Assembly: GCF_022788655.1 (NCBI RefSeq)
Contig: NZ_CP084951.1
Location: 2,108,001-2,172,000, forward strand
Direction of reading: 5' to 3'
Length of the DNA stretch: 64,000 nt
Source of the DNA: Sulfitobacter indolifex
GTDB taxonomy: Bacteria > Pseudomonadota > Alphaproteobacteria > Rhodobacterales > Rhodobacteraceae
Below the pieces are notes generated by a model. The model did not search any database, was not told the DNA's origin, and was given only the letters and a program-made list of their open reading frames with translations. Position 1 is the stretch's first letter. Every line of letters begins with the position of its first letter. The position numbers and the translations under genes were made by a program. Positions 55,047 through 62,515 of this stretch are shown piece by piece.

Positions 55047-56432
55047 TTATATCCAACTCTCGAACGGATCACTAACCACTCCCACCAAACTAAAGAGGAA
55101 ATCCCCGTCAGAACTGGAGATCGCATCTGCATAATGGCTGTCAATTTCTAACTTTGCCCCGGCAAGGTTCGAGGTCGCCTGATTGCCGAAAACACTCATA
55201 ACCTCTTGCGCGTCGCTTACGTCCGACATCCCTTTGATCGCTGAAAAGTAGACCCCAAGGTCCGTCTTACTCGAAAGATAGGAAATATCTGCTCCTTGGG
55301 CACCGCCGATAATGTTTAGAACGAAGCTCTCCGGTGGGATACTTCCGCCATTCAGAGCTGTGGTCCAAAACTCTAGTCCGGCTGCGTCGGGTACACGCCC
55401 CAGGACGTTCGTATAGACAGAGTTTACAAAAGCGAACGTATCTGCTGGGTCAGGATACAACGCTTTTGCTTCAGCGGATTGTGAAAAATAGCCAGCAATC
55501 GTAGACACATCCATGCCTTCTGCTAATTTATCGGCCCAAAAATATAGACCTTCAGCGTCCGCTGCCCGATTGAAATAGGCAACGTATATTTCAGTGAGAG
55601 TGATAAACTCGGCCTCGCTAAGCGCTGCAAGGCTTGCGAACTGGCCAAGGTCAAAAGTTCTGTCCGAAAATACTATTTGCTCTATACCGGTGAGAGTATC
55701 TACCCCTTCGGCTCCAACACGGTCGCTGACCGTTACGTCACCAGTTTTAGAGAACCTGATAGTGAACGAGCTAGCATTCCCCAGGAATATCGCCGCGTCT
55801 TCGCCCAAACCGCCATTCAGGAAATCGTCTCCTGCACCGCCTTCAAGATTGTCGTCGCCGCCGGCCCCTAGCAGGGTGTCATTCCCATATCGCCCATCAA
55901 TGTGGTCATCGCCCTCAACGCCTTCTAAACGGTCATCACCGGCAGTTCCGATCAGATCAACGTCTGCCCCATTATCAGGTATGACGTCGCCCTCTGTCGC
56001 AACACCATTTATAGTATCTGCACTCGCCAGAATATCTGAGTAGCCAAAAATACTTTGGCTAATAAATTCCTCAACGGAAGGTCGATCAGGACCATCGAAT
56101 TCAATAATCAACCATGGCGAGGGCGTGTTTCCCGTGGCCCAATCTACACGAAGCACTTCGTCGCTACGCGAAGGATTCCCGCCGCTCCCAAGGGAGGTAT
56201 AGATGTGAAGCGTTGCGCTTCCTGAAGTAACGATACCTTTGTAATAAGCGGTATAACCTGCATAGGTACCGTCCAACACGAACAGCTTGCTGAGAGCCAC
56301 ATTTCCGGGACTGTCCGCTGGAAGTGTGAACGAAACGCTATTAGGGTCAATGAACGGTCGACCAGAATAGCTGCCTGGCCCCAAAGGGGGTCTACTATCT
56401 GTCGCATCGACCACGGTTACTTGGATAGTCAT
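55047..56432 (-). CDS. RTX/calcium-binding DUF4214 protein, probable type I secretion substrate
   Basis: 461 residues. An N-terminal ~150-residue domain (with VDWATGNTPSPWLIIEFDGP) is unassigned. About six hemolysin-type GGxGxDxx nonapeptides follow at ~165-215 (GTAGDDRLEGVEGDDHIDG, RYGNDTLLGAGGDDNLEGG, AGDDFLNGGLGED). A DUF4214 domain is at ~275-400 (LTEIYVAYFNRAADAEGLYFWADKL and VYTNVLGRVPDAAGLEFWTTAL). No signal peptide, as expected for type I secretion, but no T1SS genes are nearby. GGAGAG precedes the ATG. Confidence 0.85.
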   Translation of the reverse strand: MTIQVTVVDATDSRPPLGPGSYSGRPFIDPNSVSFTLPADSPGNVALSKLFVLDGTYAGYTAYYKGIVTSGSATLHIYTSLGSGGNPSRSDEVLRVDWATGNTPSPWLIIEFDGPDRPSVEEFISQSIFGYSDILASADTINGVATEGDVIPDNGADVDLIGTAGDDRLEGVEGDDHIDGRYGNDTLLGAGGDDNLEGGAGDDFLNGGLGEDAAIFLGNASSFTIRFSKTGDVTVSDRVGAEGVDTLTGIEQIVFSDRTFDLGQFASLAALSEAEFITLTEIYVAYFNRAADAEGLYFWADKLAEGMDVSTIAGYFSQSAEAKALYPDPADTFAFVNSVYTNVLGRVPDAAGLEFWTTALNGGSIPPESFVLNIIGGAQGADISYLSSKTDLGVYFSAIKGMSDVSDAQEVMSVFGNQATSNLAGAKLEIDSHYADAISSSDGDFLFSLVGVVSDPFESWI

Positions 56433-56566
56433 ATAGCTCTCCGTATGGTTTACATTTCGAGGTCGGCGGAACGAACCGGAAGTACAGGTTCAAAAAATAA
56501 ACAACAATTCCATAGAAGCGTTAGGATGGCCAAAACCTGCCATGGCATCTGAAGGCAAGAGCCGTG

Positions 56567-56866
56567 CTAACGAATTCGACAGCCTTTAGCCTGCGCTATC
56601 GCCCGTACTTGACCCGCTTTGAGCGCCTGGTTCGCAAACGGATTCATCTTTTGAAGAGGGTTCTGGCTTAGCTCTAAGTACCGAGCGCGAAGCTCTCTAC
56701 AATTCATCCTTTGAGCATCCAAATTATTGTTGATTGCGCTTTCAGCCGCACTGTTTGTCGCGTATGCCATCGCACCGCTGGCGGCCATCGGAACTAAAGC
56801 AAGGCAACCCTGCGTCAAAGAAAGCGAACAAACGATCGCCGCGATTTTGAACTTTCTATATTTCAT
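56567..56866 (-). CDS. Small lipoprotein
   Basis: 99 residues from ATG 56866 (GGAG upstream; an earlier in-frame start at 56923 is less likely). The signal sequence ends in the lipobox LTQGC, predicting a lipid anchor on Cys20. The mature part has a short Ala/Gly-rich hydrophobic segment (LALVPMAASGAMAYATNSAAE) and a helical region with paired cysteines (NCREL and KGCRI). Function unknown. Confidence 0.7.
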   Translation of the reverse strand: MKYRKFKIAAIVCSLSLTQGCLALVPMAASGAMAYATNSAAESAINNNLDAQRMNCRELRARYLELSQNPLQKMNPFANQALKAGQVRAIAQAKGCRIR

Positions 56867-57050
56867 ACTAACTCCAGTTCTTTTTTTTAATTCTGAATAT
56901 GATTTGCAGACCTTTCCTAGCATCCTGAGATACGTGGGATTTCACTCAAGCAAAGGGCGAATTATTCCACACATAGGCCGTGTGCGCGTGATGTGTTTAG
57001 CATTTTAAAGAGCTTTTCTTGCTCTCAATTAGCAAAGAATCCTTACTCAA

Positions 57051-57305
57051 TTAATTATCTCGGTTATTAATAATATTGACTTGAACAGGCTGCGCGGGAC
57101 CGCCAGCAGCTGTGACAATCGCCCAAATCCAAGCCCCAATCATTAATGGGATGCCGATGATGCCACCAATACCCAAAGTCCCTAAGGTCAAAACCAGTCC
57201 AAACCCCCAAACGAAAATTTGACCGATACCTTGACCGGGCTTTCCAATTATGAACGACCCAACACCCGGCATACAAATGTTGGCTAAAATAGCAAAACTT
57301 TTCAT
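57051..57305 (-). CDS. Small TM2-like membrane protein
   Basis: 84 residues with two membrane helices separated by a short turn. The first follows GVGSFIIGKPGQGIGQIFVW and the second is GIGGIIGIPLMIGAWIWAIV. The glycine-rich pattern resembles TM2-domain or YqaE-like small proteins. A strong G-rich ribosome-binding site precedes the ATG. Function unknown. Confidence 0.7.
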   Translation of the reverse strand: MKSFAILANICMPGVGSFIIGKPGQGIGQIFVWGFGLVLTLGTLGIGGIIGIPLMIGAWIWAIVTAAGGPAQPVQVNIINNRDN

Positions 57306-57717
57306 ATTTCCCCCCTATTATACGCGATCAATCTCATGTCATACTGCCTGCCGCCTACTAACTGGCCACTTGAAATGGTTCACCACGGAACCAAGTCGCG
57401 CCCCGCACTCTGGTAACGGACGTTGAGGCTTCGTCACTTCGCTTCGATTGAGCTTCAGTTTCGATGGCTTGCCAGCAGATCGGTTTGCAGAGCCGCGATT
57501 TCATTCATAGTTTTTTCCCTGCCCTCGCAGCCCTTCATCTGCGATTGAACGTCGGCTTTCCTCAGCTTGATCAATATAGCTACCCATCCCACCAAAGAAC
57601 TGAACTGAAAATACGCCGCCTAGCGCCTTTAACCAAAACTTAACCAGCTGAGTACCTATTCTTAAAAATGAGAAAGTATGTTAGCTTCTTAGAAACTTGG
57701 CATGCTCAGAGGTCACA
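57306..57717. other. Non-coding divergent region in the island
   Basis: About 410 bases between the small membrane protein and the XRE-GNAT gene. It must hold their promoters. No gene or strong repeat recognised. Confidence 0.4.
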
Positions 57718-58629
57718 ATGACATCAAAACTATCTGCTGCAATTCAGGCCGAACTCATTGTTGGAGGCGTAACACAGAGTGCTTTGGCCCATAAACTTGG
57801 CGTAAGCTCAACCACTGTAAACCATTGGATCAAAGGTCGTAAGTTTCCTGATCGTGAGAGCCTTGCAGAGCTAAAGAGTGCATTCAATTGGACCAGAGAT
57901 GACATCATTGAAATGGCTAGGGATTACATTTTAAACGACGGAGGTCTGAAAATATATCGCCTCGCACATACCGCGTTTGTAAAAAGTATGTTCGAGAACG
58001 ATTATGAAGCGTTCCTGGACGCTCTTCTCGCATTAGACCGTGAGGAACTTAGAGTAGATGAACACCACATCGGAACATCAAATCAATGGGCAAAGATATT
58101 TGACCAAGGGTCGGACTTTTGGAGGGTCCTTGTCTATGACGACGAAGTAGTTGGCTATTGGCAAGCATCTGTAGTCCGGGAGGATGTTCTAGAAAGAATT
58201 ATACGTGGGGAACTCTTGGACTCTGAGATAACATGCGAGATGCTTTGCCATCCAGTTCTACCAGGAAACTACTCTCTATATTTTTGCGTGCTACTTTTAT
58301 CTAGGGAACATCGCTCTGCCAAAAACTTACAACGGCTATTGAAATCTTTCCTAGGGGTGCTGGAAGATTTCGCTCGATCCGGCATATTTTTTGATGATAT
58401 TGGGACCGTTGCCGTTTCAAGAGAAGGGTCTCAATTGTGTGAAAGTCTAGGAATGGTGAAAATCCGAAATCTAGAACGCCGGACCGAACATGAGGTATTT
58501 GAAGTCTTCAGGGCACGTGGGAGTATTATTTCGACGCTTCGCATCCCAAATTCTCTTGGAGGAAAAGATCTTACTGATCTTTATCGCGAACATTTCACAC
58601 CAGAGCAGAAGACTGGAGATTGTCGCTAA
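57718..58629 (+). CDS. XRE-type DNA-binding and GNAT-like acetyltransferase fusion
   Basis: 303 residues. Residues ~5-58 form a helix-turn-helix of the XRE class (GVTQSALAHKLGVSSTTVNH, then WIKGRKFPDRESLAEL). Residues ~75-280 resemble a GNAT domain: a central YDDEVVGYWQASVV strand pair and a C-terminal half with FFDDIGTVAVSREGSQLCESLGM, the segment that in GNATs positions acetyl-CoA. ATG 57718 has AGAGG upstream; an earlier in-frame start adds seven residues. Probably a regulator that responds to or modifies a small substrate. Confidence 0.65.
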   Translation: MTSKLSAAIQAELIVGGVTQSALAHKLGVSSTTVNHWIKGRKFPDRESLAELKSAFNWTRDDIIEMARDYILNDGGLKIYRLAHTAFVKSMFENDYEAFLDALLALDREELRVDEHHIGTSNQWAKIFDQGSDFWRVLVYDDEVVGYWQASVVREDVLERIIRGELLDSEITCEMLCHPVLPGNYSLYFCVLLLSREHRSAKNLQRLLKSFLGVLEDFARSGIFFDDIGTVAVSREGSQLCESLGMVKIRNLERRTEHEVFEVFRARGSIISTLRIPNSLGGKDLTDLYREHFTPEQKTGDCR

Positions 58630-58739
58630 GTTCTGACTGACGCAGGTATTGGCTTCTGGAGTTTATCGAATAAGTTTAGCTCTGATCCTTTCCCGCGGAT
58701 AAGAACGAAACAGATCAACTATCTAGCTTCAATGCGTCG

Positions 58740-59048
58740 TCACTCATACCCAAAAGCTTCCATCATCCGTTGCTCAGCGTACACGAAGGCAGCTTCTACC
58801 CGGCTACCCGGAGCGTCTGGAAACTTTTCCATGATGCGCCCCCTTAACTCGCTTTTAGTATTTTTGGTTTCGTTAAAGACGAGATACTGGTAAACGCAGA
58901 TAGCATAGTACTCGATTTCGGTTTGGTCCTCAGACCAGGGTACTGACCTTCTTTCTCGAAACCGTTGGTCTTGCTCGGCATGGTTTCTGGGCATGGGTAA
59001 GCAGCGTTCCAACCAAGCTCGAAGTTTCCTTTCTTCGTCTTCCGTCAT
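58740..59048 (-). CDS. Hypothetical protein, second gene of a two-gene operon
   Basis: 102 residues, acidic-basic mixed helical protein, not recognised. Visible segments: EDEERKLRAWLERCLPMPRN and EIEYYAICVYQYLVFNETKN, then MEKFPDAPGSRVEAAFVYAE. No signal or membrane helix. Its ATG follows the stop of the gene at 59052 by three bases with AGGA in the overlap, so translation is coupled. Confidence 0.55.
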   Translation of the reverse strand: MTEDEERKLRAWLERCLPMPRNHAEQDQRFRERRSVPWSEDQTEIEYYAICVYQYLVFNETKNTKSELRGRIMEKFPDAPGSRVEAAFVYAEQRMMEAFGYE

Positions 59049-59051
59049 ATC

Positions 59052-59525
59052 CTAAACCTCACTCAAGCGCTTGCGGACCGCTTCAGCTGCATCAGATTCC
59101 AGAAATATCCACAGAGTATTTCCGCCCCTGTCTCCGCCCATGTCACCCCATCGTTCACTACGGACGATGTAGTGGAAGAGCGCTCTAAGCTGTCTCAAGG
59201 TCAGCTGCTTGCCGAATGACGAAGTATCTAGAACTTGTTGAAAGATGGTATGGCCTTCCTCTGCATCCAAGTCATTGCAGACAAATCCGCACACGTATCC
59301 TGCTAAAAGGAAGAGCTTCCATTCTGTCCAATCCACGGGTCGTCCCCGACCATCTAATGTTCGGCACTTCTCAATCAGACACTGCAAAGCCCAGCGCATA
59401 AGCCTTACTTGGTCCGCGCTTACCGGATCGAAAATACTCGCAGAGTAACCAACTGGCTCGATATCTAGATCGGTAGAAAGATAATCATTTCGAGTTACCA
59501 TATTTTCCATCCCTCGATTGATCAT
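59052..59525 (-). CDS. DUF6508-like hypothetical protein
   Basis: 157 residues (152 from Met6 at 59510 and 149 from Met9 at 59501; the latter has the better ribosome-binding site). The C-terminal part (KQLTLRQLRALFHYIVRSER, then WGDMGGDRGGN) and the WTEWKLFL...LAGY region resemble DUF6508, in which a helix-rich domain of unknown function ends with an RxDRF-like block. Coupled to the downstream 102-residue gene. Function unknown. Confidence 0.5.
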   Translation of the reverse strand: MINRGMENMVTRNDYLSTDLDIEPVGYSASIFDPVSADQVRLMRWALQCLIEKCRTLDGRGRPVDWTEWKLFLLAGYVCGFVCNDLDAEEGHTIFQQVLDTSSFGKQLTLRQLRALFHYIVRSERWGDMGGDRGGNTLWIFLESDAAEAVRKRLSEV

Positions 59526-59758
59526 GCTTCACCATTAGGTGGACCAACATCGAGCTCTTTAGAGCTACAAGAAGAGTGACTGCCATCAGTTTTGGAAAAA
59601 CACCTTCGGTGTTTGCTATGCTTCGCATGCAATTAATTTAAATTGATTTTTTGGATTCCGCATTTATAAGGATATTCTGAAAAATTTTCTAGGATTCTAA
59701 AGATTTTTTTGATATTTGGAATTTTTTAAATTTTTTAAAATATCTTCAATGGCGTTTA

Positions 59759-59791
59759 GACACACTTCACCTTCCGCAGGTGAAGTGTGTC
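59759..59791. repeat. Perfect 14-bp inverted repeat
   Basis: GACACACTTCACCT (59759-59772), five-base TCCGC, then AGGTGAAGTGTGTC (59778-59791). It lies at the end of an AT-rich run. No T run follows, so it may be an operator, recombination-associated or RNA element. Confidence 0.75.
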
Positions 59792-60232
59792 TCGTCTTCA
59801 ATGGACGTCCCAGTACACATTTGATCAGAGAAACCTGTATTTCAACAGGAAGGGCGGTTGTCCGGTCTCCTTTTACTCTCCACTTAGTCCAACGGTAGCT
59901 TCCGAGTGCCGATCAAATGACAGTACGGAGGCCCGGAGGTTGCAGTGTCGCAGCGCCTCCATCATGCAAAATAATTTTTATTCAGCGGGTCTTGCTTTGC
60001 TGATTAGTTAAGATTCAGCCCGCAACCTATCTAGTCTGCTTGGCCAAAAATTTCGGGTTTTAACTGCGCTCCGCCCTAGGTTCTCAATCAAGTTAACCAG
60101 TGACTCCTCAGATACCGCCCTAATATGACCGCCTGAAACACTGAGAGTTTTCAGCCGTTACCCCTATTTAGTCCGGCAAATTCTCATTCTTCCCGATTTC
60201 CGGAAAAAATTGCTTATCTTCAGAAAAAATGC

Positions 60233-60262
60233 ATCAAGTGGTGCATTTATGCAACACTTGAT
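60233..60262. repeat. Inverted repeat near the right end of the island
   Basis: ATCAAGTGGTGCAT (60233-60246), loop TT, then ATGCAACACTTGAT (60249-60262), with one mismatch in 14. Its place close to the right end makes an excision-factor or regulator binding site possible. Confidence 0.65.
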
Positions 60263-60422
60263 ATCCTCTAGTTAAAATTGGCTCTCAACCTACCACGCTG
60301 TCGACCAGAGCCCGCATAGGTGAAATTGCACCACAAACTCGATTCGGCATCCCTGACCCATAACGCCATTTGCACCGAGCGCTTGCGATAGTGATCAAAA
60401 TTCGCTCAACAAGGTTTTCAAA

Positions 60423-60453
60423 ATCGATACAAAATTGCAGGAATTCGATACAA
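60423..60453 (+). repeat. Right pair of integrase arm-type sites
   Basis: ATCGATACAA (60423-60432) and TTCGATACAA (60444-60453), 21 bases start to start, in the same orientation and spacing as the left pair at 41973-42004. They sit 79 bases inside attR. Confidence 0.7.
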
Positions 60454-60531
60454 TTCAGCTCTAACGGCCTTAAGGTAAAATCATAAGCCACTGAATAATA
60501 GATGTGAATAAGTTTGTGGCATTGCCTACCC

Positions 60532-60558
60532 GGTTCGATTCCAGGGTCGCCCACCACT
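60532..60558 (+). repeat. attR: 27-bp direct repeat of the tRNA-Tyr 3' end
   Basis: Identical to 41886-41912. It is the right junction of the island; the original 3' end of tRNA-Tyr remains here as an orphan fragment, without the rest of the tRNA. Confidence 0.93.
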
Positions 60559-60679
60559 TTCTCCTCCCCCATCAGATATCGAGACCATCCAAGTCCTTCG
60601 CAACGGGTGGACAATCGATCCCCCGGATCGATCCTGCACGCTACGGCCATGTAGTAGGGCTCGCGTCCAGCTCCCCAGC

Positions 60680-60716
60680 GACGCACGTTTGGTTCGACTC
60701 CACATGTGCCACCACT
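60680..60716 (+). repeat. Degenerate extra copy of the tRNA-Tyr 3' end
   Basis: The stretch GACGCACGTTTGGTTCGAC, then TCC and CCACCACT at the end, aligns with the variable arm and 3' end of tRNA-Tyr at 41873-41912 with several mismatches. It lies 122 bases beyond attR. It is best explained as a decayed att site from an older insertion. Confidence 0.65.
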
Positions 60717-60757
60717 CCCCCCCTCCGATGAACACCGTTTAACGACCCCGCCCCACC

Positions 60758-61342
60758 TCACGGGATCAGCACGTCACCCCGAGTGAAGCCCGCGGTGTCC
60801 ATGCTCAAATCATCATAAACCAGCTGCACCCGGACCGATTGGACCGCGCCGCGCTCGAAGGTCAGAAACGGCTGCGGATCCTCATCGAGAATCGCATTCG
60901 GAGCGGCATGTGTTTCGTGGCAGGGCTGCAAAGGCCAATCTTGGAGCGGCGCGTTGTTCACCCCGATGGCCATGGCGGCCAGCCCGCAACGCCAGCTCCA
61001 CAAATGCGTGACATAGACGTAGTCCTTGCCATCATAGTCCCGGACAGCGATCCAACTGCCCCGCGTCGCGTTCAAGATCGGTTTGACCTCGGCTGCCGTG
61101 GTGAACCTGCCTGTGGGGGTCTGATCCTCGGCCACCAACCCTGCGGGCACGACCTCCATGATAAATGCGCGCTTGGGCGTATCTGGCGAGGCGGGGGCGG
61201 ATGGGCTGGCGAGGGCTGCGGGCGATGCAGGCCTTGCTGGTGCGTCTACCTTCGATGGCACATCGGGGCGTCCGACCCCGTCCGCAGGCGCGCCTCCCCC
61301 ACCCATGGTGATCGCAACGACTGTAAAAACAAACTCAAACAT
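60758..61342 (-). CDS. Conserved hypothetical protein with proline/alanine linker
   Basis: 194 residues. An N-terminal hydrophobic segment (MFEFVFTVVAITMGGGG) may be a membrane anchor or signal. A Pro/Ala/Ser-rich linker spans about 25-57, then a folded part with TTAAEVKPILNATRGSWIAV, YVYVTHLWSWRCGLAAMAI and LTFERGAVQSVRVQLVYDDL. Not a known enzyme family that I recognise, but its composition is of chromosomal type. First gene right of the island. Confidence 0.6.
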   Translation of the reverse strand: MFEFVFTVVAITMGGGGAPADGVGRPDVPSKVDAPARPASPAALASPSAPASPDTPKRAFIMEVVPAGLVAEDQTPTGRFTTAAEVKPILNATRGSWIAVRDYDGKDYVYVTHLWSWRCGLAAMAIGVNNAPLQDWPLQPCHETHAAPNAILDEDPQPFLTFERGAVQSVRVQLVYDDLSMDTAGFTRGDVLIP

Positions 61343-61433
61343 CGCAAACTCTCCGAAGGCCGCTCAATTTGCTGCCTTTTGTCGATGGGTACTTGCCCCT
61401 ATACTATCCAAAACCCAGAGGCCGCGCCGAAGT

Positions 61434-62438
61434 ATGACACGCAACTCGCGTATCCCGCAAATTTTCAACGTTGTCATCGTGGCCCAGCACGGGCGTCTGG
61501 CCTATGAGGCGCTGCTTTTCGCCGCCTCGCTCCGGCATTCATGCCCCGATTTCAGCGGCCGCCTGCTTATCGCAGAGCCACAGCCCGGCCCTCTATGGGA
61601 ACAAGACCCACGCATCAGTGACGACGGCCTGCGCGACGCGCTGACAGGCCTCGGGGCGGAGTTTGTCCCCTTTGAAAGTCGACACTTTGGCAGCGCCTAC
61701 CCCTACGGCAACAAGATTGAGTTGCTCAGCGCACTGCCGGAGGGCGAACCTTTTGTTTTCTTTGACACGGACACTTTGATCACAGGTGATCTCACGGCTG
61801 TGCCTTTCGACTTTGATCGCCCCTCTGCCTCCCTTCGGCGTGAAGGGACATGGCCACAACCACAGCTATACGGGCCGGGTTATACAGGGCTGTGGAAATC
61901 GCTTTATGACAAATTCGACCTCGACTTCGCCAGCAGCCTCGATCTCAACCAGCCGGATGAATATTGGCGGCGTTATCTCTATTTTAACGCCGGGTTCTTT
62001 TACTACCGCTGCCCGCGCGAATTTGGAGACCTCTTTCTGCGCTACGCGCTTGCGGTGCGCGACGATCCCCCGGTTGAGCTCTGCGCGCAGAGCTTTGATC
62101 CATGGCTCGACCAGATCGTGCTGCCGCTGGTGATCCATGCCCTTGGCGGCGGGCGCGACGCGCTGCCCTCTGGCCTGCTAGATGGCACCGTGTCCTGCCA
62201 CTACCGTTTCTTGCCGCTGCTCTATGCCGGCGAAAGCGACCATGCCATCCAGGTGCTAGAGGCGATCACCAGCCTCAATAGAATGAAAAAGCTGCTGAAA
62301 GAACGCGATGCGATTAAGCGGATGGTGTACCAAGGGCGCGGCGCCAAGGTGCGCGCGCTCTTTGATCAAGACAACCTGCCCCGGCGCGAACAGGCGATCC
62401 GCAACCGGATCAAATCCAACGGCTTCTGGATGCGCTGA
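61434..62438 (+). CDS. GT-A-like glycosyltransferase
   Basis: 334 residues. A DxD motif is in FVFFDTDTLITGDL near 115, preceded by KIELLSALPEGEP and followed by YFNAGFFYYRCPREFG, the layout of a family-8-like nucleotide-sugar transferase. A basic C-terminal tail follows (NRMKKLLKERDAIKRMVY). No membrane segments. ATG 61434 is used; in-frame codons further upstream lie in the divergent promoter region. Substrate unknown. Confidence 0.65.
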   Translation: MTRNSRIPQIFNVVIVAQHGRLAYEALLFAASLRHSCPDFSGRLLIAEPQPGPLWEQDPRISDDGLRDALTGLGAEFVPFESRHFGSAYPYGNKIELLSALPEGEPFVFFDTDTLITGDLTAVPFDFDRPSASLRREGTWPQPQLYGPGYTGLWKSLYDKFDLDFASSLDLNQPDEYWRRYLYFNAGFFYYRCPREFGDLFLRYALAVRDDPPVELCAQSFDPWLDQIVLPLVIHALGGGRDALPSGLLDGTVSCHYRFLPLLYAGESDHAIQVLEAITSLNRMKKLLKERDAIKRMVYQGRGAKVRALFDQDNLPRREQAIRNRIKSNGFWMR

Positions 62439-62461
62439 GCGAACTGTCCCCCGTTGTCTGG

Positions 62462-62499
62462 ATGGATCTTTGCGCCTAGGCTGCGCGAAATCCATTTTT
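62462..62499 (+). terminator. Intrinsic terminator between the glycosyltransferase and metY
   Basis: ATGGAT and TTTGCGC (62462-62475) pair with GCGCGAA and ATCCAT (62483-62495), with a short loop and one wobble pair, followed by TTTTC. It ends the upstream transcript or could act in the metY leader. Confidence 0.75.
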
Positions 62500-62515
62500 C
62501 TGAGAGGACAGACCG

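Larger units (their letters stand above)
59526..60531. other. AT-rich right-end segment with hairpins
   Basis: 1 kb without a recognised gene. It includes short TTC-loop hairpins at 59599-59613 (AACACC-TTC-GGTGTT) and 59618-59628 (ATGC-TTC-GCAT), the long hairpins listed next, and the right integrase arm-type repeats. Base composition is strikingly AT-rich around 59630-59750. Confidence 0.55.
41886..60558. mobile_element. Genomic island integrated in tRNA-Tyr, about 18.7 kb
   Basis: Bounded by exact 27-bp repeats of the tRNA-Tyr end, with a tyrosine integrase at the left end and matching pairs of TCGATACAA repeats near both ends. AT content rises inside, coding is sparse, and there are two resolvase copies (one decayed) plus a truncated duplicate gene. 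No conjugation, replication or phage structural genes are recognised, so it is integrative but probably needs help to move between cells. The cargo is listed gene by gene. Confidence 0.92.

Noticed and set aside
41886-60558. CRISPR array or a complete known defence system in the island
   Set aside because: No regularly spaced repeats with unique spacers, no cas genes, and no recognisable restriction, CBASS, Pycsar, retron or BREX gene sets.
60285-60761. 158-codon minus-strand frame containing GDPGIEPG
   Set aside because: That peptide is the translation of a tRNA-Tyr 3' fragment read backwards, a known source of false genes; here it marks the att repeat. The frame at 41789-42016 has the same origin.
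62439-62515. SAM-type riboswitch in front of metY
   Set aside because: I looked for the SAM-II pattern common for alphaproteobacterial methionine genes; the leader holds only a terminator-like hairpin.
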